NCBI GenBank assembly: GCA_001574975.1
Contig: KQ965761.1
Location: forward strand, 86,027-150,026
DNA from: Gonapodya prolifera JEL478
Lineage: Eukaryota; Monoblepharomycota; Monoblepharidomycetes; Monoblepharidales; Gonapodyaceae
DNA length: 64,000 nt
Reading direction: 5' to 3'
Part shown: positions 23,772 to 35,276 of the stretch, piece after piece
Layout of the letters: each line of letters opens with the position of its first letter
Position numbering within the stretch: position 1 is the stretch's first letter
Program-made: the position numbers and the translations under genes
The notes under the pieces: generated by a model
The model's input: only the letters and a program-made list of their open reading frames with translations
The model's database searches: none
Told to the model about the DNA's origin: nothing

Positions 23772-24295
23772 TGCTTCGCGTGGGTGATTGGACGCCCGGT
23801 GGTGGTCGGTGGAGGGCAGGTGACTGGTGGCGGGAGGGGGGAGGGGGGAGGGGGGACGCTGGAACACATGTGGCGGTGGGAGGGTTGTGAGTTCTGGACT
23901 CGGGAGGTCACAACGGGGGCAGTGTGGGGCGAGAAGTGTCGTATTACACCGCAGAGTGAGGCGACCTAGATGGTGTTTCTGGGTGGGGCCGAGGTGCGTC
24001 GAAGGAGAATACTGACTGGGTCGAATGGTTGAAGACTGTGGAGCGGGATGAGGACATGAAGGAGTAACATCTTGGTATATGCATAGCTTGTATTTTGACG
24101 TAATGTGGATACCTCTTTGAGGCTTGAGTGAGTTGAACAGGTCCTGAAGCGTGGAGGCGAGGCAAATGACGTCCCCTCACCGCGAATATCGATCCTGCAC
24201 GCACGTCGATGGTTTTGGAGAGCACAACACTACTGCCCCACGGTATTGACGTCGTCTCTAACACAGCGGACTTCATCATGCCAAATATACACTAT
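23772..24295. other. Intergenic, G-rich
   Basis: A purine-rich stretch (about 23830-23860) with GGGAGG repeats is present. No gene was recognised. Confidence 0.4.
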
Positions 24296-25336
24296 CTACC
24301 CCTCACTTGCTGAGCCCTCTGAACTCATTGGGGACAGTAGGTCGTCTTTATACGGAATCGGCACAGTCTTACACGCGGTACAGTCCGGATCCTTGACCTC
24401 GTCCCAGCACTCCTGGCAGAACGGTGCCTTAATCTCGCACGCCGTGCATTCCCTCCCCCTTACGCATGTCGGCGTCCAGATCCTCGACAAAGCACCGGGC
24501 GCATGTGTGTTGCTTGATGCAGTCCGGGCACCAAAAGTCCGTCCGGATGTGCGAGGCATCCTTGCCAGACGGCCACGCGTCGTTGCTAGGTGGCCACTCC
24601 GCCTTTGCGCCTCATCTTGCTGCAATCTGGGCAAAGAACCTTGCTTTGGAAGTCCTCCATCACCGCCGGATCAGGCAGCCTTTCGATGCATGCCACGCAT
24701 ACGCTTGGCGTGACACTGAGGAGGCTCGGAAAGAGACACCGCGCGTGCTCTGTGAACTCAGCCATGGCTTCCTCCTCGGGTAAGGCCATGCTGGGCAGCA
24801 GTTCGTAATCCTCCATGGTGGGCTGCGGAGGGAGGTCTGTTAGGTGCAAGTACCGCAGCCGAGACTGATCCCGGCATAAACGGATATAAGGAGGCTCGAT
24901 GTCCTCGTTTTTGAAAAGTTCCAGAATCGTTCCAAGTCTTCGACAGAGACGTTGGAGCAGTTTTATAATGACACGGAGACGAGGTTGCGCTCTAGCAGCA
25001 GCCGCGTGACCGTCCACATGGTCACGCCCGTCCCGTCGAGTACAACATCTCGTGCGAGCAACGAAAGGTCCACATTCACTTCCCATCGCCCGTCAGCTTG
25101 GGACGCCGTCCCCACGAATCGCCCAATCACTCGCAGCATTCCCGAGAACTCCACGTCACCAAAAGAAGCACCTGCAGGTGCAACGTCAAGTCTGCGCCAT
25201 CGGACGGTGTGCGTATGATTCGGCGGACCGAGCGAGCCGCACTCCCCAGGTTCAGACGACATGGTGCGGATAAGAAGAAGGCGATGGTGCAGAGAGATTC
25301 GACGGGGAGGGAAGAGAGGCCGGTGGATTGGGCCAT
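24296..25336 (-). pseudogene. F-box protein with C-terminal cysteine-rich region, frame-broken
   Basis: The ATG at 25336 begins an F-box (LSSLPVESLCTIAFFLSAP). The rest continues in changing frames: RWRRLDVAPAG, then LLQRLCRRLGTILELF, then four or more CxxC pairs near the end (CVACIERL, CPDCSKM, WCPDCIKQHTCARC, CTACEIKAPFCQEC, DCTACKTVP). Frame changes fall near 25225, 24965, 24600 and 24465; the last two are at AAAGG and GGGGG runs and need one base each. The cysteine pairs suggest a zinc-binding tail seen in some fungal F-box proteins. Either a pseudogene or an indel-prone assembly segment. Confidence 0.6.
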
Positions 25337-25903
25337 CACAACACGGTTCAGAGTCAAGCTGGAAGCCTGGCTGAACAGGGGAGGGGGCATGCGATGGGGT
25401 GAATGATTTGCTCCAAAACCGTGAACGGGAGAATCGCTCGCGTTGAAACGAGAATTCGGTGCGGGGTTCGTTCTCAGTCAGTTGTGGCCAATGATAACTT
25501 TCGCTTTGGCCAAAGCATTCATGATTCGAAGTGAGCAGCGCCGCCACGTAAACCAGTTTCGCCAGTTCAGACGACGTCTCCTGCAGACCGCTTCATATCC
25601 TCGGAATTCCCCGGACCCGGAACACCGGTGCCCCAACACGCAATGAAGCGCTCAACCAAGCGCCACGTCTCCGATCTGAAATACATAAAGAGGCAATATT
25701 TTGGCGAGTACAAAGAGAGGTTGCTTGATCCAGTGAAAGGTGATGGATAACGTGGTACAGTGCGAATAACAAGTCTCCAAGTCACTTTGCTACAGTCACC
25801 ACTCCGACTCGCTCTCCCTCCCAGTCCCACTTCCAGTCCTTACACCACCCCCAACTTGGGCACTCCCCCCAAATCCCCGGTCCAGTACCCACTCCCACAC
25901 CCA
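25337..25903. other. Intergenic, nothing recognised
   Basis: This is the upstream side of the F-box pseudogene and the downstream side of SDHAF2. No gene was seen. Confidence 0.4.
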
Positions 25904-26614
25904 TCAAATCTTGACTTTCCCATCGACGTCCAACCCGCCGACCTCGTCGGGCATTCTTAGGACCTCCCTGTCCCTGTTCTTGCAGTGCTCGACGAGGATG
26001 GGCATAATTTTCATGCTGGCGATGTCGTCGGGGAGTGGGCGGACGCCGGTGGACCACTATGCCGACGAGTGAGTGAGGAACGAGTGAGGAACTGAGCAAC
26101 ATCAGAAGAAGAGCGAGAGAGAAAGACTTACGTAAAAGATATCCCAGTCGTTCTCCTCCAACAGCGCATCGTACTCATCCAGCATCTGCTCGTCAAACGT
26201 TCCCAAGTACTTCTTCGCAAACGTCGACAGCAGCAAGTCGGTCTCCTTGATCCCCCTCTTCCTGCTCATGTACACCAAGCGGGCGCGTTTCGTGTCGATG
26301 GGCTCGTCCGATGGGAATCCTTGGTCGAGTGGGATTGGGGGGACCATGAGGCCGGGGTCTGCGCGGGAGAGCTGTACGCGGTGTGTCGGTGGTTCGGTTG
26401 GAGGGGAGTGGGGTGCGGTGGGGGAAGAGGAGGAAGAGGAGGAAGAGGAGTCGGAGCGGGAGAGTGCGGTGGAGGAGAAGTATCGAGGGGTGGGAGTTCC
26501 GAGAATTGATGAAGAAGAAGATGCCGAAACGCTGCCACCGCATCGGACACTCCGTCCCGCACCCGCCCTCGCCACCGCGCGCAGAGCGTCCATTGCCGTT
26601 CTCGTTGCTGCCAT
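25904..26614 (-). CDS. Succinate dehydrogenase assembly factor 2, mitochondrial
   Basis: Two exons (26132-26614 and 25904-26056) give 211 residues. SDHAF2 (yeast Sdh5) promotes covalent FAD attachment to the flavoprotein subunit of succinate dehydrogenase. The core carries the family signature [20 protein letters not shown], then [11 protein letters not shown] and the motif NDWDIFYWSTG, which is completed only by joining the exons. The first 100 residues are a long Arg/Ser-rich presequence and linker with a run of nine Ser. It shares a 115-base divergent promoter with the sepiapterin reductase gene. Confidence 0.92.
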
Positions 26615-26729
26615 CGTTTCAACTTTTTTGTGCTCGATCCGATCTCCTGGTCTGCGGTCACTCCAACTATGAAACTAATAACTACGTAACTTAGTTACTT
26701 TACTTGAGTCCACAACTCTACAACTCCCC
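26615..26729. promoter_or_regulatory. Divergent promoter, SDHAF2 and sepiapterin reductase
   Basis: Only 115 bases separate the two start codons, so both genes must be driven from this short AT-richer interval. No clear TATA box was seen. Confidence 0.6.
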
Positions 26730-27659
26730 ATGTCACCCACAAAAAGCATCGCTGCGCTCGTCACGGGCGCATCGCGTGGTTTCGGGCGTGCGATCGCACT
26801 CTCGTTCGTTGCCCGAACACTGTCTTCGTCTCCACTCTCTGCGACATCGCTCCACCTCGTCCTGGCATCGCGCGACATCAATGCACTTGCCGAGTCCAAA
26901 ACACTCGTTATCGATGTCGCACGCTCACTCAACCGCGAAAAAGACATCCACGTCGCTACAATTCCGCTCGACATGTCGACCCCTCCTGCCCAACTCGACT
27001 CCCACCTCGCCACGCTCTTCGCAGTACCCTCGGCGCTCCCCCTGCCCATCTCCTCCTACTCCTCCGCGTATCTCTTCCACAACGCGGGCATGCTCGGGCC
27101 CCTCTCCCGTGCGCGCGACCTGTCACCGTCCCATACAACTGACATCGCAACCGCGCTCTCGCAGGACGTCGCAGCGTACATCGCCCTGACATCCCATTTT
27201 CTCACAGCCTTCACCGACACGTCCAACGTAGTCATCGTCAACGTGTCCTCGCTCGCGGCAATCCAGCCCTTTGAGACATGGGGCGTCTACGGGGCGGGAA
27301 AGGCAGCAAGGGATCTCTTTATGCGCACTGTCGCGGAGGAAGAAGGGCCACGTGTCAAGACTTTGAATTACGCACGTAGGTTGGCCTGTCCCTTTCACCG
27401 TGACTGGTGGTAGCAAGTGACGAGCCGATTCATGAAAATCATCACAGCTGGCCCGCTCGACACCGCCATGCAAACGCACATCCGCACATCCATGCCCGCC
27501 GTACCTCTGCGACAAGTGTACGTCGACATGCACACGCAAGGGAAGTTGGTCAAGGTGGAGGACTCGGCCGAGGCGCTGCTGGATGTCCTGGGCGGGATTA
27601 AAGGGAAGTGGGAGGGGAATGGAGAGCATGTGGATTATTTTCATGTTGTTGGGGAGTAG
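26730..27659 (+). CDS. Sepiapterin reductase-type short-chain dehydrogenase
   Basis: Two exons (26730-27375, 27448-27659) encode 285 residues. The NADP-binding motif TGASRGFGRA is at 12-21, NAG at 118-120, the catalytic serine in VNVSSLAA at 170-177 and YGAGK at 187-191. The exon join creates NYAPGPLDTAM, a hallmark of sepiapterin reductase, and the C-terminus (GEHVDYFHV) also fits. Sepiapterin reductase makes the last step of tetrahydrobiopterin synthesis; related fungal SDRs may act on other carbonyls, so the substrate is inferred. Confidence 0.85.
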
Positions 27660-28929
27660 GAGGAGGCAGGAGTGGGATGGAGATGGTGGAGGGGGAGAGG
27701 AGAGTGTTGGGAACTGAACGGTGGCTGATTGCAGTGTTGAATGTAGGATCAAGAAAGCGTACGCACGATGACGCTTCCAATCAAAATGCTCCCAGCATTG
27801 CGTCCGTAGGCCACCCCTTCCAAACATGGCACCACTCCAAGATGGCCAAGCTTTTTAACATATGATAACACATGACATATGATTGTGTTTTGGATTGCAA
27901 ATGAACACATATGTCAACATATGTGAACATATGCTTGTGCTTTGGATTGCATATGTGAACATATGATTGGAAGTTAGACTGATTGCAGATAAATACATGG
28001 GCTCGCCGCCAGACAGGACAAGTCAGAGGTCTTTGTCGGTGGAGTTCTCCAAGGGAGGCAGTTGGCTGCAGGACTGCTGATGCTGTCATGGTGGACTTTT
28101 CAGTGAGATTGAACGAGGCAAGCGATCAGGAAGAGACCAACGATGGGAGCAGAAAGAAGCAAAATGCTCACCGCGCCCAAGATAGCAGGAAGCTCATTCC
28201 ACAGCGCCGGCAGGGAAGGGTGCGACGAGGCAGAGTCCGAGAAAGGCACGGTTGCAGAATGATGTGTACCGCTGGATTTCCGATCCGCCACCACATAAGA
28301 AAGGTTTACGTCCCATGTTCGCATTTTCGTTCCCTTTTTATTCATGTTTTGTAGACAAGTTTATTCAGAGGAATTAAATTTAATTTCTGAACAAAAAGGG
28401 ATCCAAGTCGGGATGGCGGACATCCAACGGTAAATGTGGGGGCGATAACTGCACGGCGGATCGTGATGCGATTGCAGATTCAGGAGCGGGATCGAGAGCG
28501 AGCAGCAACGAGCAGAGATAACGTGGCAGACTCAGCGGGCGATTGGTTGACGCGGGTCGTTGATTGCCGGGCGGAACGCGGGTAAATTCGGGGCTGTTCA
28601 CGTGCAGCTGCCAAGAACTCTTTGCGCGCGCTGCGCCGTGCTACGGCTACTTTTCCCAGTCGGGTTGAGCGTGCCTGCACCCGTCGCCACCGCATGCAAT
28701 GCCACGCTCGACACGCAGCTCCCCGCGTCGCTGCGCATTCCGCATACCCGGCACTTTTACCTGCCAATAACTCAGCATCCCTTGTTCAGGCACGCTCCTG
28801 GGTCCTTTGCAGGTTCCGGCTTTGTGAGGACCCTCTGCGGGGAAGAATACCCGGCGCGCCGTTTCCCACTTTAAAACGACTCCCCGCGCGCTCACTCTCT
28901 CATTCGACCCGCCACTCACTCCACCGACA
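27660..28929. other. Intergenic with a CATATG-rich repeat
   Basis: A duplicated AT-rich segment lies at 27858-27970 (separate entry). A minus-strand frame at 28100-28345 contains one hydrophobic segment but no recognised family. The last 400 bases are the GC-rich upstream region of the acyl-CoA ligase gene. Confidence 0.4.
27858..27970. repeat. AT-rich tandem repeat rich in CATATG
   Basis: Two diverged copies of about 50 bases share ATATG-TTGTG-TTTGGATTGCA and are flanked by six further ATATG words. Most of the words are self-complementary CATATG. It stands out from the GC-rich surroundings. Confidence 0.7.
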
Positions 28930-31900
28930 ATGGTCCACATCAAGGCCGCGTCGTCTGCCTCGCTGCCAGACTCCCACGTCAACTTTGCACACTTTGTCCT
29001 CCATTCGCCACACCTCGCGCAGGAGGACATGGAAACGAAAACGGGCATCATCGCGAGCACCCTCCGTCTCCCATTAGCCCCCTCTTTCTTCCTGTGCTCG
29101 GCGGCCGCCCTCGTCGCTCCGTCCTCGTCTCGTCATATTCATGCGACCCGACACCGCTCGACGCCCCCGATGGTCACACCAGAGGAAGAGGCCAGATAAA
29201 CGTAGTCAAAGGGGGTTGCTCACAGACTGAACAGTCTGCTGATCTGGATCGTCTGCGTCACACGACTGACCTACCCAGTTCCCACCTCCCCCAGGACCCC
29301 ACCACATCGACCCGCCTGACCTACGGCCGCCTCTTCCACCTTGCACAAACCTTCTGGCGTGGTCTTCTCGCTCTCTTCCCCTCCGTCTTCCACTCATCCT
29401 CCCCGGCACCTTGCGCATCCCCATCCTCCGCAGCGGGCTCACGCCTCGGCCCCAACCGCATCGTAATCACAATCTTCTCTCCAAACGACATCTTTTACCC
29501 GGTCGTGGCCCTCGGAACGATGCTGTGCAATGATTTCTTGCAAGGAAAGGGCATGGGAAGGGATTGTGTCGTCTTGAGCACGACGAATGCCGCGCTGACG
29601 AGCTAAGAGTGTGTGTCGCAGTGCGGTGAGTTTTTGCTCGGAGTGGTAAGTGTTACGGGTGTCTTTGGACGTGGGAAAAGCGATGGTGGTGTCACAAGGG
29701 TTGGTGATTTAAGCCGGCTGATATTTTCTATGGCCGGGATCTGGGGATTTCGAATAGAATGGGGAGTCGAAAGAACTGTCGCTACCATGCTCCAAGTGTT
29801 CTGAGTTGTGTTTGTAGGAGGGCTGGGTGCGCTGATGTTTTGCGCAATTTGCCGGGTGTGAGGAGCTTGAATGGAATGGACCTAAAGTCTGGATGGACGA
29901 GAGCGTGGACAAATCGCTCAAGTGGGGGTGAAAGATAATTTCATTCTTGCCGGTGGGACCTTCTCGAATGCTTCGCACAGGAGTGGCTTTTTTTTCACGT
30001 CGGGAAGTCGTTTACTCACACGAACCACACACCCATCGTGCCCCACTTTCAAACTCCCACTAACAGCATCAACCTCACCTGCCCTCCATGTCGCGCACAC
30101 CTCTCTGCTTCCGCGCGTGCGCGACGCCTGGTCCAAACTCGGCCGTGCCGCCTCCACCATCATCGCCCTCGACGCCCCCGGGTGGATTGTGGAGGTTTCC
30201 CCACCCGCGGGGCAGTACGAGGCCGCGGCAGAGCGCGGCAAGAACGGTGAACGCACAATGGCCGAGTCCTGCAGGCCGGCGTGGTCGCTGCGAAAGTGAA
30301 TGCCCAGAGAGAAGCGCTGGTGCCGTCGGCGGAGTCGGCGGAGTCGGCCCGTGAGCCCCACACCAAAGGGTTTACAAACGGATCCGGTGCCTCGACGACC
30401 AACGGCACGATCGCGCACCCCCCACTTCCGTCATCTTGTTTCTCCCGGCACGACGTCCGGCAAATCCAAACCCGTGCCCATCACGCACCGCAACATCGTG
30501 TCCTTTTTGTTGGCCCTTGTCGGGGCCCAAGGTTTCACCCCGCAACGTGACGGTGAAACCGAGGTATGACCGAAGAAGCTGGTTCGTGTGTGTGTGGTAC
30601 GGATTTGGTTTGCAAATGACTCATACGTTTGCTTGTTTTCGTGTGCAGAGTGTCGTCCCGTTGCTCCACGCGTTCGGCATGTTCAATTTGTGCTTTCAGT
30701 CGTTGTATCTCGTAAGTCTTTCGCGACTTTTCGTTACTCGTTTCCTTCTTACCTCCACTGCAAACGCCTCGCACAGGGCCTTACCATCGTTCTTCTCCAA
30801 ATTTGAGGCTAATCGCGTCCTGGACGCGATTGACGAGTTTGGAGTCAATATTGGGTTCGGTGCGTATCCTGTGCAGGCAAGGGTACAGGTGAGGGAGGGG
30901 CGCGTCCCTCAACGAATGCTGACGTGCTTGCATCGTGTCGCAGTCGTGCCGCCCATGCTGTCATGGAAAAGGTAAGCTCTGCCCTCTGCAGCCTCACTTC
31001 CCTTTCACCACAACCAACATGAAATCATTCACTCACCCCCAGCGCACCACCAACGCTCACCCGACACTGCGATAGCTCCAGTCCGCCGCGGCCCCTCTCC
31101 TGACCGAAGTCATCGCCGGCGTGCGCAGAGTGTTTGATCGCGACGTGTTGCGGAAGGGTTCGGAATGACGGAGATCGTGGCGACCATGATTTCCGCGGGA
31201 GTTGGGGGTGAGATGAAGGCCCAAACGGGTGCTTTCGTCCCAAGCTGACCCTTTCCCGTCCACCACCTCTTCTGCTCCGCTCCAGAACCCCTCACGGAGG
31301 GCTTAGCAGGTCGGCTCAACCCCAACAATGAGGCCAAGGTTGTGGACCCCGAAACGGGCGAGCATGTCGGGTACAACGAGCCTGGTGAGTCCTCCCTAGT
31401 TGTGTTGTCGGGTGGGCCTTGGCTGACGGCCTCCTCGCTCAACCAACCGCGACCGGGACCCTCAAAGGCGAGCTGTGCGTCCGCGGTCCCCAAGTGATTG
31501 ATTACAAGATAGACGGGTCCCCGATGGTGGACGCTGAGGGGTGGTTACCGACGTAGGTTGAGTGTGGAGTTGGTTGAAGGAATGTGAGGTGATACAGGTC
31601 TATGTTCTGAACAGGGGTAGTGTCGCGACGGTGGATGGAACAGAAAAATTTGGTGATTCGGGATCGAATCAAAGTGAGTCCCGGTGGCTGTGGCAGTGGT
31701 TTGAAAAGTGTATTTGGTAACGAGTGGTTTTCGGTGCGGTAGGAAATGATCAAGGTGAATGGAATCTCTGTCGCACCGGAGGACATCGAGAGCGTGTTGC
31801 TGGACCACCCGTACGTGGCTGATGCGGTGAGTGCACACGCTCGATGTTCGTTTGTTTTCATGCTCTTAAGGAGTATCGTCGCAACTTTCCTGTCCAGGCC

Positions 31901-32224
31901 GTAATATCCATTCCACGCCCTTCGACCGGCGACTGTTCGAAAGCTTTCGTTTTGATGCACGCGGACAAGGTAGCGCCACTGTACAAAGAGTATGCAGGAG
32001 ACGAGGAGAAAGTGCACGGTGTTGTGCGGGATACGCTAAGACGTGGTCTAAGGAGAGAATGGCCAGGTGCGTTCGCGGCAGAATTGCGGGAGGTTGCGTG
32101 CTATGTTGTGGACAGAGTGTTGGTCTTACACAGGCATAAGCAACCAGATGGCGGTATTGAGTTTGTGAAAGAGATACCAAAGAACGCCAGCGGGAAGCTT
32201 TTGAGGTTGCTGAAGGGAATGTGA
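28930..32224 (+). CDS. AMP-forming acyl-CoA synthetase/ligase family, frame-interrupted
   Basis: This adenylate-forming enzyme family activates carboxylates as acyl-AMP and usually transfers them to CoA. Motifs in order: RLTYGRLFHLAQ, NDIFYPVVALG, RVRDAWSKLG, TSVILF then PGTTSGKSKPVPITHRNI (phosphate loop, about 30430-30500), VVPLLHAFGMF, GFGMTEIVATM, GRLNPNNEAKVVDPETGE, GELCVRGPQV, and near the end KVNGISVAPEDIESVL and NASGKLLR with the conserved lysine. The start ATG is at 28930. Two joins do not keep frame: near 30440 (between ILFLP and GTTSG) and near 31145 (between VFDRD and AEGFGMTE). These may be mutations or one-base assembly errors. The substrate cannot be told. Confidence 0.72.
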
Positions 32225-32763
32225 GGGTGGTGCGGTGGAAGATGAGAAATGCGGATAAGTTTATTTTATTGGAGGTCTTTGGTTCGTAAGTTGTATCGCA
32301 GTATATTGTTTTTGTAAGGCATGAAGTGTTGCTATCACATGGTTTGCATGCTTTTGGTGGTAAACAGCAAGCAAATGTGAATTCAAACATTCTACCACAG
32401 AATTTGGGTTGAGATCCACTATTTCAGGTTTACTCTAGCAAAGAGGCAAAATGAAATGCGGTACTGCAGGCAATGCACTCACTGCGTGAGTTGTTGGTAT
32501 TAGGAGATGAACAAGCATAAATACCAGCCCGTTTAACTTTTCATCCCCTCAAATGTGTGGAACAGACAAGGTCAACGAAGTTGACGACTGCCTTCAGTGC
32601 TTCACTTTTTTTTTTTTTTTTTTTTTTTTTTGGCACGGATTGAAGAACTGAAAGCGAGGGTTCGACAGTCAACACACCATAGAGGCATTCTACATCAATT
32701 AAGTTTATTTGCAAAGTAAAAGGCACGAAAGAAATTATATACTACTGCATCTTGGTGCTATTT
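32225..32763. other. Intergenic with a 26-base T run
   Basis: A run of 26 T occurs at 32606-32631; read on the minus strand it is a poly-A tail-like tract. No gene or recognisable retroposon body was seen beside it. Confidence 0.5.
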
Positions 32764-34529
32764 TCAAATGTGGGTTGCAAGGATTGCTAAAAAAAAAAAA
32801 ATTTCGGACCCTCCCTCCATCACCCCGTCGTTTTCCCCTGCGACGATTCTTGTTTCTTGCTTCTGCCACTTAACTTCCTCTACCGCCCTTCCGCACGCCT
32901 CGTCTTCCATCCACAAGACTTCCTGCATTTCTGGTGGAGGCGTTGGCAGCCCGCCAGCTGTTGACGACTGTGCGTGGCCCAGTCCACCGAATCCGTGGTA
33001 CGCGAGGTAGCATTCAAGGATCTGGGGGGCCACGTGCTGCGTGAATGGCTCGATGGAGAGCGTGGGGAGGAGGGAGGCCAAGGCTGGGTCCGTCTGTGCC
33101 CGGGATGAAATGGGGACAGGGATTCAACATTCACGACTTGCAAGCCGGCCCCTCGATCGCGCACTCACAAGGATCGACTCGCATTTTCTGCCTCTTGTCC
33201 ATGGTTCTCGCAGTACTCCCTCCGCCGCAATGATGCTTGCCACCGCCATGGTGCCTGAGTGGATGCCCGTGAACCTCGAGTGGTGAAGTGCCACGAGGAG
33301 GACGGCGTGTGCAGCGCGAAGGAGAGTTGAGCGTGGAATGGACTCGAAGATGAGAATAGGGCCTGCAGCGTTGCCTGGAGGACTCGGTGGGGACGCCATT
33401 CCAGCTTGGTGGTTTCCGATGCGTCGAGGTGCGACACAGCCCGGCGCAGGGCTGTAGAACCAATCGGACTCTCCGATCTGAACGTCCCAGGCATCTTTCC
33501 TGCAGAGGAGGAGCTCCGCGATCGCGGCGGGACTCTTGTACGCGAGGTCGAACTGGGCGATGTGGAGAACTCGGCGCTCCATCTCGAAGATGTCCGCCTT
33601 GGTGTATTCCTTGCGACACAGATTAATCACCGCGTGCAAGGTGAGCGCCTGGTTGGGGAGGTCGTTGTACTTGGACGCGATGAAGAGAGACGTGATGCCC
33701 AGGAGTTGGCTGAAGGTGGCGGGGTCGCGTTAGTCGGGGCAAAGTGCGCGGAATTGATTCGGAGTAAGACGGATACGTTGACTCACAAGTCTTGAAGGGG
33801 CACCATCCGGTGAGAAAGGTAGCGATCTGGTTTACGTTTGAGTTGCCCCCATACGAGAGAAATTTTTGTGCATTCATCATCTGGATAACGCATTTTGATA
33901 TGCAAAATAATAGAAGGACACTAACCAGTAAGGTTCATTGCCAGAAAGAGTGTATCGTAGTGCAAATTGGCGTCCGTCGTAATGTCTAAAAATCGCGGCG
34001 CAAAAAAGCACGGTGAGCTCCCAACCAAAGCGCCCTGTCCCGCAAAAACACTCATCCAGTGCACTGAAATAAACTTACTCATGAGCCAGTCCACGAGTTC
34101 TCTCCGTCCTGCGATGTTAGGTATTGTGTGAAGGTGCGGTCACAAGATCAGGGGACGAGCCCACTGAGAGAGAGGTTGAACCGCAAAGACACATACTTGG
34201 GCCATCAATCTCTCTCTGGTGATGGAGTGCATCGACGACGGGAAGGTGAACGGGCTTAAACAACAAAAGGGCGGAGCGGGGGACGTTAGCCGCAGCGGGC
34301 AACAGAAACCCACGTGCCAGCGGCCCCTTTATCCAAGGGACACACTCACCTCGTCGATTTTCACCATCTCGAGATACTTGACGGTGTCTCGCTCGACGTC
34401 TTCGGGCCCTACGCTCACTTCCGAGCTGGGGGCGGGTGTGGGATGCGTCGTGCACAATAGGCTGGTCTCCATCCGCGGCGCCGGCGGGGTCAAGAGGGAC
34501 ATATCTTGGGAGGAAACAGTGTTCTCCAT
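32764..34529 (-). CDS. B-type (mitotic) cyclin-like protein
   Basis: Exons join to give KYLEMVKIDE, PVHLPVVDALHHQREIDG, then the cyclin-box start RRRELVDWLMNIT, LHYDTLFLAMNLTDRYL, VPLQDFQLLGITSLFIASKY, and LHAVINLCRKEYTKADIFEM, followed by the second fold (LHIAQFDLAYKSPAAIAEL). This is the order of cyclin A/B boxes. The N-terminal part from the ATG at 34529 is short (about 60 residues) and no destruction box RxxLxxxxN was seen. The C-terminus ends FFFLAILATHI. Cyclins bind and activate CDK1-type kinases; B-type is the nearest fit by the DWL and LFIASKY motifs. Each join is phase-correct. Confidence 0.8.
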
Positions 34530-35276
34530 GGTTCTGTGCGGCGCTTTTGGCTCTGGATGGGTGCTTAAGCGGTGATGTGTTGGATGAGATTTCGGACAAA
34601 GTGGATCCCAATAATAGCAGGGTCCGGTGCTCCTCGAGGCTCACTTGCAAGGGTAGCGATGCAATTCCAATCAAATCGAGGAGAGAATGCGCGCCGAATA
34701 GACCGGTAATTTTGGTAATATGTCTGTGGTTTCGTTTTGGGAGTGTGGGATGCAACGGACAAGATCCGGAGAAACGTGTGTCCCGGGGCGCTGCGTCAGG
34801 ACAATGTAGCGCAATTTCCTTTTCAGAATTAATGATAACAACTCTGTCGATCACGGGGGTTGGAACACGCCAAAAGCTGCCTTTCGCTGATGATGCAGTG
34901 AAACCTTGGAGAAACAACGACCAATCGGTGAAGAGGGAGAGCTGCAGGGCTCAAGCACTCTCTCATCGGATGCACTTAAAATAACCTTGGGTGCTGCTTC
35001 CACAATTGACAGGACTGTTGTGACGACTGTTTACATAAATTTAGCATCAGTAGTAGATCGGCGCCGCAGAAGAATGAAGTTGGTTGCTCAACCGAAGGTC
35101 TCCGCTCTTTACTTGTACTCAAATTCGGTTTGAATGGTCGACCATTACTTTCTCATTCTTCTTTTCGATTTTGTTTGGTCGACAAGTGACGCGGGTGGCC
35201 GCAGCTTTGCCTGACACTCGCCAGGTACGTATGTTCGATCTCATTCTCTCCATTTTCCACTTCCCCGTCCCTCACA
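34530..35276. other. Divergent upstream region of cyclin and DBR1
   Basis: This 747-base interval separates the cyclin start (minus) from the DBR1 start (plus). Minus-strand frames are present but show no family resemblance. Promoters for both genes must lie here. Confidence 0.4.

Noticed and set aside
26247-26672. Plus-strand acidic frame opposite SDHAF2
   Set aside because: It is the complement of the Ser-rich and conserved SDHAF2 coding sequence.
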